Assembly: GCA_934631985.1 (NCBI GenBank)
Contig: CAKTYE010000108.1
Coordinates: forward strand, 1-5,842
DNA from: an uncultured Clostridia bacterium
GTDB lineage: Bacteria; Bacillota; Clostridia; Christensenellales; Aristaeellaceae
Length of the DNA stretch: 5,842 bases
Direction: 5' to 3'
A program made the position numbers and the translations under genes. Positions 1 to 5,206 of the stretch are shown piece by piece. Within the stretch, counting starts at the first letter, position 1, and each line of letters opens with the position of its first letter. Under the pieces are notes generated by a model, which was given only the letters and a program-made list of their open reading frames with translations, did no database searches and was not told the origin of the DNA.

Positions 1-121
1 ACTGGCGGTAAATCAAGAAATCTGCAAGCAGCAGATGGCGAAAAAGGCATTGCCAACGCTGCCGACGAATTGTGCGGTGTTGCCTTAAAGCCGCAAAGTA
101 CCAGACACGATAAAAAGCATC
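1..121. other. Left-edge segment with no recognised gene
   Basis: No start codon with a ribosome binding site and no recognisable domain is visible here. Plus frame 1 is open from the window edge to a TGA at 229-231 (76 codons). It includes the helix-like stretch DGEKGIANAADELCGVA, encoded at about 34-84. That frame runs through the htpG terminator and into the htpG 3' end on the opposite strand, so its right part is unlikely to be coding. On the minus strand two frames are also open across most of this segment. It could be the 3' tail of a plus-strand gene that begins outside the window, or a non-coding repeat. The sequence here does not decide. Confidence 0.25.
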
Positions 122-162
122 AAAAAAACGCCGTACCTTCCATGTCTAAGGAAGATACGGCG
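122..162 (-). terminator. Intrinsic terminator of htpG
   Basis: A 13-bp stem (129-141 with 150-162) with an 8-nt loop is followed, in the minus direction, by seven U residues (122-128). The one imperfect pair (136 with 155) is a G-U wobble in minus-strand RNA but an A-C mismatch in plus-strand RNA. Both this and the position of the T tract show that it works on the minus strand. It begins 17 nt after the htpG stop codon. Confidence 0.93.
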
Positions 163-178
163 ATTCATTATGTATCTA

Positions 179-2077
179 TTACTTGTTTTCTTCCGCTACC
201 ATGGAGACGAGCTTCTGAGAACGGGCAATGAAGTCCGTGATCTCCCCAGACTCCAGCGGCTGTGCGGACATCCGCGCCAGGTCGTATATCTGCTTGCACA
301 GCAGATCGGTCACTTCACCCTCCTCGCGGGCTGCCAGCGTGCGCACCGTGGTGTTGCGACGGTTCAGCACCAGCGTGAACTGATCGGGCATGGGGAAACG
401 CTCGCCGTACAGACGGCTCATTTCCTTGAAGCGGCGGCTCTGCTCATCCTCCGTGACCATGGCGATCATGTCGGCATTTGCCAGGGCTTCCAGCTTCACG
501 GTGAGATCTTCCTTGCCCAACGCCTTGCGGAACAGCTTTTCCAACTCCTCGGCATTCAGGTCCTTGCCCTCGTCGCTTTCTTCGGTCAGGCCGCTTACGT
601 CCGCATCCACACGGGCGAAGGTCACACTGTCGTCCCCGCCGGAATATTCCATGAAGGACATGAAGTTCACGTCGATCAGGCTGTCCATCACGGCAACGTC
701 AATGCCGCGCTCGGTGTACAGCGCCACGGAAGCCGCCTGACGCTTTTCGTCGTTGGTGTAGAAGACCTTCTTCGCCGCCTTGGCTTCGTTGCGGGTCTTG
801 TATTCCTCAAAGGTGAGGTAATCACCTGCCGTGGTCTTCAGCAGCAGCACCTTCTTTACGCTGTCAAAGAACTTCTGATCCTTGATACAGCCGTACTTGA
901 TGAAGGGCGCAATGTCGTTCCAGTAGCTTTCGTAGGTGGCGCGCTGGCTGCCAAACAGCTCCGTCAGCTTATCCGCCACCTTCTTGGTGATGTAGGCAGA
1001 GATCTTGCGGACATAGCCGTCGTTTTGCAGGAAAGAGCGGCTCACGTTCAGGGGCAGATCGGGGCAGTCGATCACGCCCTTCAGCAGCAGCAGGAACTCG
1101 GGAATGACTTCCTTGATATTGTCCGCCACGAAAACCTGACCGCTGAACAGCTTGATCTGGCCCTCATGGGTGCCGAAATCCTGCTTCAGCTTGGGGAAAT
1201 ACAGGATGCCCTTCAGGTTGAAGGGATAGTCCACGTTCAGATGGATCCAGAACAGCGGATCGTCAAAGTCCGTGAACATCTTATGATAGAAGGACTTGTA
1301 CTCCTCCTCGGTGCAGTCGCTGGGCTTTTTGAGCCACAGGGGCGCGACTTCGTTGATCAGGGTGGGCTTGGGCGCTTCGGAGACCTTCTCCATCTTCTGG
1401 GAGCCGTCCTCGTTCTTTTCGCCCTCCACGGGAACCTCGCGCTCGATGGGCTTAGCGTTTGCGTCCTCCAGATAAATGGGGGCGTTCATGTAGCCGCAGT
1501 AGCGGTTCAGCACTTCGCGCACGCGGTAGGTTTCCAGGAACTCCTGCTCCTCGTCGCTGATGTGCAGGGTGATGGTGGTGCCATGGGCGGTACGGGTACC
1601 TTCGGACATTTCAAAGTCCATGCCGTTGGTGCTTTCCCAATGCACGGGCTTCGCACCCTCCTGATAGCTCAGGGTGTCGATCTCCACACGTTCAGATACC
1701 ATAAACACGGAGTAGAAGCCCAGGCCGAAGTGACCGATGATGTCCGCCTTTTCCTCTCCCTTTTCGCCCTGATAGTTCTTCATGAACTCCTCAGCACTGG
1801 AAAAAGCCACCTGATTGATGTAGCGGCGAACCTCCTCATCGGTCATGCCGATGCCGGTATCGGAGATGCGCAGCTCCTTCTTTTCCTTATCCACGGTGAC
1901 GGTGACGCACATGTCTTCTTCCGTCCCCACATGGAGCATGCGGTATTTGGTGATCGCGTCGCAGCCGTTGGAAACGACCTCACGCAGGAAAATATCCTTG
2001 TCGGAATACAGCCAGCGCTTGATGACTGGCATAATGTTTTGCGCTTCAATAGATACGCTGCCCTTTTCAATTGCCAT
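179..2077 (-). CDS. htpG: Molecular chaperone HtpG (bacterial Hsp90)
   Basis: This is a full-length 632-residue Hsp90, an ATP-driven cytosolic homodimeric chaperone that remodels late folding intermediates, often together with DnaK. The N-terminal GHKL ATPase domain (about 1-210) shows the expected Bergerat-fold motifs: E33 and N37 in LREVVSNGCDAI, D73 in DTGIGMT, and the glycine-rich lid GHFGLGFY at 115-122. A short charged insert (about 213-235) leads to the middle domain. There LNVSRSFLQ carries R347, equivalent to the ATP-contacting arginine of the family. The C-terminal third is the dimerisation domain. It has no MEEVD tail, as expected in bacteria. The ATG is preceded by GAAGGAGGA at a good distance. 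The gene has its own sigma-A promoter and CIRCE operator upstream, so HrcA control is expected, and a strong terminator downstream. It is intact, and the family assignment is secure. Confidence 0.98.
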   Translation of the reverse strand: MAIEKGSVSIEAQNIMPVIKRWLYSDKDIFLREVVSNGCDAITKYRMLHVGTEEDMCVTVTVDKEKKELRISDTGIGMTDEEVRRYINQVAFSSAEEFMKNYQGEKGEEKADIIGHFGLGFYSVFMVSERVEIDTLSYQEGAKPVHWESTNGMDFEMSEGTRTAHGTTITLHISDEEQEFLETYRVREVLNRYCGYMNAPIYLEDANAKPIEREVPVEGEKNEDGSQKMEKVSEAPKPTLINEVAPLWLKKPSDCTEEEYKSFYHKMFTDFDDPLFWIHLNVDYPFNLKGILYFPKLKQDFGTHEGQIKLFSGQVFVADNIKEVIPEFLLLLKGVIDCPDLPLNVSRSFLQNDGYVRKISAYITKKVADKLTELFGSQRATYESYWNDIAPFIKYGCIKDQKFFDSVKKVLLLKTTAGDYLTFEEYKTRNEAKAAKKVFYTNDEKRQAASVALYTERGIDVAVMDSLIDVNFMSFMEYSGGDDSVTFARVDADVSGLTEESDEGKDLNAEELEKLFRKALGKEDLTVKLEALANADMIAMVTEDEQSRRFKEMSRLYGERFPMPDQFTLVLNRRNTTVRTLAAREEGEVTDLLCKQIYDLARMSAQPLESGEITDFIARSQKLVSMVAEENK

Positions 2078-2146
2078 GGTAGGTGTCCTCCTTCAGAAAT
2101 AGGGTCTGCCGCGCTTGCGATGAGAAGCAGCGGCGGAAAGACGGAA

Positions 2147-2166
2147 GATCCCGCGGCCCGCGGATC
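2147..2166 (-). repeat. GC-rich inverted repeat in the htpG 5' leader
   Basis: GATCC and GGATC arms enclose further GC-only complementarity (GCGG/CCGC), making a compact near-palindrome of about 20 bp. It lies about 25-45 nt downstream of the predicted htpG transcription start and about 70 nt before the start codon. In RNA it would form a very stable small hairpin. It may stabilise the transcript or be incidental to GC-rich sequence. No U tract follows, so it is not a terminator. Confidence 0.4.
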
Positions 2167-2197
2167 GGGTGCGGCGGGTTCCTGTCTTTCTTTGCCT

Positions 2198-2226
2198 ATT
2201 GTAGCACCATGAAAAGGGAAATGCAA
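2198..2226 (-). promoter_or_regulatory. Sigma-A promoter of htpG
   Basis: Read on the minus strand, TTGCAT (2221-2226) and TACAAT (2198-2203) are separated by exactly 17 nt, close to the TTGACA/TATAAT consensus. The predicted start near 2191 gives a leader of about 114 nt. The CIRCE operator begins 7 bp upstream of the -35 hexamer. Confidence 0.82.
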
Positions 2227-2233
2227 GCACTTT

Positions 2234-2260
2234 TTAGCACTCGATTCAAAAGAGTGCTAA
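2234..2260. promoter_or_regulatory. CIRCE operator (HrcA binding site)
   Basis: A perfect match to the CIRCE consensus: TTAGCACTC, a 9-nt spacer, GAGTGCTAA. CIRCE is bound by the heat-shock repressor HrcA, whose activity depends on GroEL. It normally controls hrcA-grpE-dnaK-dnaJ and groESL and, in some Firmicutes, htpG. The site sits upstream of the identified htpG promoter, at about -43 to -69. It also contains the TAG stop codon (2257-2259) of the preceding gene. Confidence 0.97.
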
Positions 2261-2604
2261 CAATTTTTCTGAGCCGCCTGAAAAAAGCGCAGCACAGCCC
2301 AACTGAGCAGACACCAGAGCGCCGTATAGGGCAGGCAGACCTGCCCGCGCCAGTTGCAGGGCATGCGCCGATAGTCCCAAATTTGATGGCGGCGGTTCCA
2401 GCGCAGGCCGATCACTCCTTCCATCAGCGTAATAGCGCACCCGCCCAGCAGCGCGGCTTGTCCGCAGGGCATATGCGCACGATGCAGCCGCAGCAGCAGC
2501 GCAGTGGAAAGCCCGCCCGCAAGCGCCATGGTGGGGTGCGTCCGACCACGCCAGCAAATTTCCAGCAGCGGATACGCAACGGCTCCCAGTAAAAAGTCCT
2601 TCAT
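2257..2604 (-). CDS. Small multi-pass membrane protein, putative ABC-transporter type IV (CmpB)-like
   Basis: A 115-residue hydrophobic protein with about four membrane segments: around residues 3-16, 26-40, a Gly/Ala-rich one around 50-68, and a C-terminal one around 90-108. The pattern of an N-terminal YPLLEICWRGRTH, a central Gly-rich helix and a late WDYRRMPCNWRGQVCLPYTALW region resembles the short clostridial members of the family called putative ABC-transporter type IV (PF06541). The function of that family is not established. The ATG at 2604 is preceded by AAAGGGA with a 10-nt spacer. An in-frame TTG farther upstream (2658) lies inside the terminator of the previous gene and lacks a ribosome binding site, so it was rejected. 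No clear promoter of its own was found. The stop codon is embedded in CIRCE, and no terminator separates it from htpG, so read-through into htpG is possible. Confidence 0.78.
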   Translation of the reverse strand: MKDFLLGAVAYPLLEICWRGRTHPTMALAGGLSTALLLRLHRAHMPCGQAALLGGCAITLMEGVIGLRWNRRHQIWDYRRMPCNWRGQVCLPYTALWCLLSWAVLRFFQAAQKNC

Positions 2605-2656
2605 GCCAACACCGTCCCTTTGGACGTAGGGTGCGCAGGGGAAGGGATGCTTATAC

Positions 2657-2697
2657 AAAAAAAAGAATGCCGCGGTTCATGCCGACGGCAGTCTTTT
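2657..2697 (-). terminator. Intrinsic terminator after the ECF S-component gene
   Basis: In the minus direction, TGCCG/CGGCA (plus one U-G pair) forms the core stem. It is extended outward past one mismatch by six more pairs, AAAAGA with TCTTTT. The transcript ends in a run of eight U (2657-2664), four of which belong to that lower stem. The layout is an A-tract/hairpin/U-tract terminator. It begins about 33 nt downstream of the stop codon at 2730. Confidence 0.82.
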
Positions 2698-2729
2698 CGC
2701 ATAGCACAATAGGAAAGGGAATGCTCCTG

Positions 2730-3284
2730 TTACTCCCGGTTCAATACGCCTGATTTCTTCAGCGCAGGGACCATGGTCTGATACAGCAGAGGCGTGACCG
2801 CTACGGCAACGCCGCCGTTGATCAGCGAGGGGATCAGACGGCTGACCATCACTGCACCCAGCGTATCGGCAGGTACAGGCGTCACGAAAGACTTATAGAT
2901 GAAGGTCTTCAGCATATAGAGTGCGATATAGGTCAGCGCGCCCAGCAGGCAGGCCACATAATCCCGGCCCAGCGTACCCTTGCCCTTTTCGCGCCCAGCC
3001 ACCTTGGCGCAGACCCAGGCCATGGCAAACTTGCTGACAAAGGTAATGAGCGCCTGCCCGGGGTCATAACCGCCCGCCAGCAGATCATACAGCGCGGAGC
3101 CGAGACCCGCCGCCGCACCGCCGTAGCTGCCGCCCAGCAGCAAACCGGCGAGCAGACACATCGCATTGGCAAAATGCACCTTGGAACCAAGCAGAGGGAA
3201 CCGGAAAAGCGTGACCACATACACCACTGCCGCCATAACGCCCACAAAGGCCAGGCGGAACGCGGGATGACGCTTGCTTTCCAT
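2730..3284 (-). CDS. ECF transporter S component (substrate-binding membrane subunit)
   Basis: A 184-residue protein with about six hydrophobic segments: roughly 9-27, 38-52, 54-70, 76-95, 109-129 and 141-168. Length and topology fit S components of energy-coupling factor importers. These bind a vitamin or metal and dock onto a shared module (EcfA, EcfA', EcfT) encoded elsewhere. The stretch RFPLLGSKVHFAN, then a Gly-rich helix, then ALYDLLAGGYDPGQALITFVSK, resembles the riboflavin-type/DUF1393 group of S components, but the substrate cannot be read from sequence. The ATG at 3284 follows AGGGAGG (3295-3301) with a 10-nt spacer. An adjacent in-frame TTG at 3287, with a 7-nt spacer, is an alternative that adds one residue. 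The leader is only about 30 nt, too short for a riboswitch, so no regulatory clue to the substrate is present. No ATPase or EcfT gene lies nearby, so it is probably a solitary group II S component. Confidence 0.85.
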   Translation of the reverse strand: MESKRHPAFRLAFVGVMAAVVYVVTLFRFPLLGSKVHFANAMCLLAGLLLGGSYGGAAAGLGSALYDLLAGGYDPGQALITFVSKFAMAWVCAKVAGREKGKGTLGRDYVACLLGALTYIALYMLKTFIYKSFVTPVPADTLGAVMVSRLIPSLINGGVAVAVTPLLYQTMVPALKKSGVLNRE

Positions 3285-3319
3285 CAACCATCAACCTCCC
3301 TTTATGTTTACGATTCCGT

Positions 3320-3348
3320 ATCATAGCATGAAACTAGGCTTTACGCAA
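3320..3348 (-). promoter_or_regulatory. Sigma-A promoter of the ECF S-component gene
   Basis: Minus-strand TTGCGT (3343-3348) and TATGAT (3320-3325) are separated by exactly 17 nt. The predicted start near 3313 lies about 30 nt before the start codon and just upstream of the Shine-Dalgarno AGGGAGG (3295-3301). Confidence 0.78.
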
Positions 3349-3421
3349 CCCTAAAGATGTTTTTTTCATGATTGAAATGGAGATAAAAACAGAAGGGAAA
3401 TGCGAGGCGGCGTTGCGTGCG

Positions 3422-3535
3422 TCATTTGACAGGGGAACAGGCGGGAGACGCGGGCTTTTCCGCGGTGGGCGGGACAGACTTCGGCGGCTTCTTCTTGATG
3501 GGCAGGGGCGTATCCCGATCAACGACCACGACCAT
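3422..3535 (-). CDS. Candidate 37-residue Lys/Pro-rich small protein
   Basis: An ATG at 3535 is preceded by a near-ideal GGAAGGAGG (core AAGGAGG at 3545-3551) with a 9-nt spacer. It opens a 37-codon frame ending in TGA at 3422-3424. The product begins with a run of valines (MVVVVDRDTPLPIKKK) and continues as a proline-, lysine- and serine-rich tail (PPKSVPPTAEKP, then PASPACSPVK). It has no signal peptide, membrane segment or domain that I recognise. Upstream, TACGAT (3580-3585, minus strand) could be a -10 box, but I see no good -35. The gene would be divergent from the XRE-type regulator and share its palindrome-bearing upstream region. The main support is the quality of the ribosome binding site. 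An overlapping 62-codon minus frame (3334-3522) starts at TTG without a comparable site and is less likely. Confidence 0.5.
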   Translation of the reverse strand: MVVVVDRDTPLPIKKKPPKSVPPTAEKPASPACSPVK

Positions 3536-3586
3536 GCGCAAGCGCCTCCTTCCGTGTGCTATGTGAATTTCCTGACATCATCGTAG

Positions 3587-3629
3587 CACAATTTGTGAAT
3601 ATACGTAAGTGCGTATACGCAGAAGCGTA
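3587..3629. repeat. Cluster of short palindromes between the divergent genes
   Basis: Three dyads sit within 43 bp: CACAA-T-TTGTG (3587-3597), the perfect 10-bp palindrome GCGTATACGC (3611-3620), and TACGC-AGAA-GCGTA (3616-3629), which overlaps the second. A looser dyad, ATACG-N6-CGTAT, spans 3601-3616. GCGTA therefore recurs at 3611 and 3625, with its complement TACGC at 3616. Such symmetry between a small XRE-type regulator and a divergent ORF is typical of operators. No known consensus is matched, and regulator binding is inference. Confidence 0.5.
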
Positions 3630-3664
3630 GGAATTTCTATGCTGATGCACGGAGGTGGTAGCCC

Positions 3665-3907
3665 GTGTAAGTCAAGGATGCGGTCGTAATCAGGTTTCAG
3701 GGGCTGTGCGCGGAGAAGGGCATTCGGCTCAACGAGCTGGCGACCCGTTCCGGTGTAACGCCTTCGTCTGTGTACAGTATGGTGAACCCGCAGCGCCGGG
3801 AAATTTCCATCACGCTGATCAAAAAGCTGTGCGATGGGCTGGAGATCAGCCTGGGAGCGTTCTTTAACGATGAAATCTTCGAAAAGCTGGAGCAGGAAAT
3901 CATGTGA
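3665..3907 (+). pseudogene. XRE-family helix-turn-helix regulator with a stop at codon 2
   Basis: From 3671 to the TGA at 3905-3907, 78 codons read as a compact Cro/cI-type DNA-binding protein. It runs from VKDAVVIRFQGLCAEKGI through a clear helix-turn-helix (LNELATRSGVTPSSVYSMVN, residues 20-39) to the ISITLIKKLCDGLEISLGAFF segment and a C-terminal acidic helix. This is the layout of small stand-alone XRE regulators of Clostridia. The expected start is GTG at 3665, 9 nt after GGAGG (3651-3655), but the next codon (3668-3670) is TAA. After it the frame holds no ATG, GTG or TTG before the helix-turn-helix. A single base change (for example GAA to TAA), a sequencing error or a rare start codon would explain this. 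The body has no other lesion, so any inactivation is recent or only apparent. I see no convincing sigma-A promoter upstream. The stop lies 6 nt before the -35 of the next gene. Confidence 0.68.
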
Positions 3908-3912
3908 TGCGC

Positions 3913-3941
3913 TGGATTTTTGCAGCAAAAGCGTGTATAAT
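3913..3941 (+). promoter_or_regulatory. Promoter of the Sua5-family gene
   Basis: A perfect TATAAT (3936-3941) lies 17 nt downstream of a weak -35, TGGATT (3913-3918). The start near 3948 gives a leader of about 30 nt containing AAGGAAGGAA (3961-3970). The promoter begins right after the stop codon of the XRE-type gene, so the synthase gene can be transcribed independently. Confidence 0.65.
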
Positions 3942-3976
3942 GCGGAAGCAATGAATTATTAAGGAAGGAATTGCCT

Positions 3977-5029
3977 GTGGAAACGAAATTATGGACCGCC
4001 ACGCCGGAGAGCCTTGCCTGGGGTGCGGAGCTGCTTCGTGCGGGAGAGCTGGTGGCCTTTCCGACAGAGACGGTATATGGCCTGGGCGCGAATGCCTTTG
4101 ACAGCACGGCAGTGCGGAATATTTTTGCGGCGAAGGGTCGTCCGGCGGACAATCCGCTGATCGTCCATGTTTGGAGCCGGGAGCAACTGCCGGATATTTG
4201 CGATGTGCCGCCGCTGGCGGAAAAGCTGATGGATGCATTCTGGCCCGGTCCGCTGACGCTGCTGATGCCCCGACGGGAGAAAATTCCGCTGGTAGTCACG
4301 GCTTCCCTGCCCACGGTGGCGGTGCGGATGCCCTCACACCCTGTGGCGGCGGCGCTGCTGAAGGCCTGCAATGTGCCTGTTGCGGCGCCCAGCGCCAACC
4401 GCAGCGGCAAGCCCAGCCCCACCACGGCGAAGCATGTGCTGGAGGACATGGACGGGCGCATTCCGCTGATTTTGGATGGCGGCGATTGCGACGTGGGCGT
4501 GGAGTCCACCGTGCTGGACATCAGCGGCGAGATCCCCTGCATCCTGCGTCCCGGCGGCGTTACGAAGGGCATGCTGGAAACGGTGTTGCCGCGCGTTGAT
4601 GTGGCGGGCAGCGTTCTGCGTCCCTTGCAGCCCGGCGAGAAGGCGCTGTCCCCCGGCATGCGCTATAAGCATTACGCTCCTGACGGCGCGGTGATGCTGG
4701 TGGAGGGCGCGGAGGAGCAGGTGGTCGCAGCCTGCCGCACGCTGTATCATCAGGCGGAGACGGCGGGGAAGCGAGCCTGTATCCTGTGCTTTACCGAGCA
4801 TGCTGCGGCCCTGGCGGACTGTCAGGTGGAGGCGCTGGGCAGCAAGGCGCACCCCGAGGAGGTCGCCCATCGGCTGTTTGCGCTGCTGCGTGAGATGGAC
4901 GAGAAGGGCATGGAGGCTATTTTCAGCGAGGTGCTTCCGCCTGAGGGCGTGGGCCTGGCAGTGATGAACCGTCTGGGGCGCGCTGCGGCGTTCCATAGCG
5001 TCCGCGCAGAGGATGTTCTGCACGGGTAA
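3977..5029 (+). CDS. sua5: L-threonylcarbamoyladenylate synthase, Sua5 type
   Basis: This 350-residue enzyme makes threonylcarbamoyl-AMP from threonine, bicarbonate and ATP. That is the first step of t6A formation at position 37 of ANN-decoding tRNAs; TsaD with its partners then transfers the group to tRNA. The N-terminal YrdC domain (about 10-195) shows PTETVYGLG (29-37), KGRPADNPL (53-61), FWPGPLTLL (88-96), VAVRMPSHP (114-122), PVAAPSANRSGKPSPT (134-149), GVESTV (174-179) and ILRPGGV (189-195). The linker SPGMRYKHYAP (225-235) and the remaining roughly 115 residues form the Sua5 C-terminal domain. This marks the long Sua5 form (compare B. subtilis YwlC) rather than short TsaC. I chose GTG at 3977 because AAGGAAGGAA ends 6 nt before it. 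An in-frame TTG at 3971 directly abuts that site and is too close. The gene precedes the rplM-rpsI operon, which has its own promoter. Confidence 0.96.
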   Translation: METKLWTATPESLAWGAELLRAGELVAFPTETVYGLGANAFDSTAVRNIFAAKGRPADNPLIVHVWSREQLPDICDVPPLAEKLMDAFWPGPLTLLMPRREKIPLVVTASLPTVAVRMPSHPVAAALLKACNVPVAAPSANRSGKPSPTTAKHVLEDMDGRIPLILDGGDCDVGVESTVLDISGEIPCILRPGGVTKGMLETVLPRVDVAGSVLRPLQPGEKALSPGMRYKHYAPDGAVMLVEGAEEQVVAACRTLYHQAETAGKRACILCFTEHAAALADCQVEALGSKAHPEEVAHRLFALLREMDEKGMEAIFSEVLPPEGVGLAVMNRLGRAAAFHSVRAEDVLHG

Positions 5030-5056
5030 AAAAGTTTTTTGTGCAAATCGGCGCTT

Positions 5057-5101
5057 TTTCCCCGGAAAATTCCTGCTTTTCCCTTGACTTTTCCGGGGAA
5101 A
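5057..5101. repeat. 13-bp perfect inverted repeat overlapping the rplM promoter
   Basis: TTTCCCCGGAAAA (5057-5069) and TTTTCCGGGGAAA (5089-5101) are perfect inverted copies separated by 19 nt. Each arm is itself a dyad of the form TTTCC-N2-GGAAA, with centres 33 bp apart, about three helical turns. The right arm overlaps the last base of the -35 box and fills part of the promoter spacer. In RNA it would be a 13-bp hairpin about 30 nt after the Sua5-gene stop, but no U tract follows, so it is a poor intrinsic terminator. A protein-binding operator or a transcript-end hairpin are the main options. Confidence 0.7.
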
Positions 5102-5112
5102 TATTATAAGAT
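5084..5112 (+). promoter_or_regulatory. Sigma-A promoter of the rplM-rpsI operon
   Basis: TTGACT (5084-5089, five of six to consensus) is followed after 17 nt by TAAGAT (5107-5112). An alternative -10, TATAAG at 5105-5110, would give a 15-nt spacer. The predicted start near 5119 leaves a leader of about 107 nt. The -35 box overlaps the right arm of the inverted repeat. Confidence 0.68.
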
Positions 5113-5124
5113 AGGCGATGGCAT

Positions 5125-5193
5125 CAATAGCTCCGCTAGCCCCGGAAACTATTGAAACTGTGCGAAGGCATGCGACCATCATGTCCGAGCTTC
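5125..5193 (+). promoter_or_regulatory. Structured rplM leader, candidate L13 autoregulatory element
   Basis: Two hairpins are visible in the untranslated leader. The first pairs CAATAG (5125-5130) with CTATTG (5149-5154). After a small internal loop, TCCG (5132-5135) pairs with CGGA (5143-5146) around a 7-nt loop. The second pairs GGCATG (5167-5172) with CATGTC (5180-5185), with possible outer GAAG/CTTC pairing (5164-5193), and is followed by ACTTTTT. Firmicute rplM transcripts are known to carry an L13 leader that is presumed to bind L13. The location and size fit, but I could not compare this with the family model. Confidence 0.5.
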
Positions 5194-5206
5194 ACTTTTT
5201 GACATC

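Noticed and set aside
170..2212. A 680-codon plus-strand open frame antisense to htpG
   Set aside because: It mirrors htpG codons in the opposite strand, lacks a ribosome binding site and recognisable domains, and has the His/Gln/Leu/Val-rich composition typical of antisense shadows of GC-rich genes. htpG itself is certain.
3285..3348. A riboswitch upstream of the ECF S component
   Set aside because: The well-matched promoter leaves a leader of only about 30 nt, too short for a known vitamin riboswitch.
3368..3586. A 72-codon plus-strand ORF opposite the small minus-strand ORF
   Set aside because: There is no Shine-Dalgarno before its ATG, it has an Arg/Gly-rich shadow-like composition, and the minus strand has far better translation signals.
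3655..3867. A 70-codon plus-strand frame overlapping the XRE gene
   Set aside because: It starts upstream of the regulator and is open, but the product has no domain character. The alternative frame gives a clear helix-turn-helix protein.
5057..5101. The inverted repeat as an intrinsic terminator of the Sua5-family gene
   Set aside because: The stem is strong, but it is followed by AAATATTATA rather than a U tract, and it overlaps the rplM -35 box. An operator or non-canonical 3' structure is more likely, so it is listed as a repeat.
3697..5182. Long minus-strand open frames opposite the Sua5-family gene (320 and 282 codons)
   Set aside because: They are antisense shadows with low-complexity composition (Ser/Pro/Arg- or His/Gln/Arg-rich). 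They overlap a gene with all Sua5 motifs and the rplM control region.
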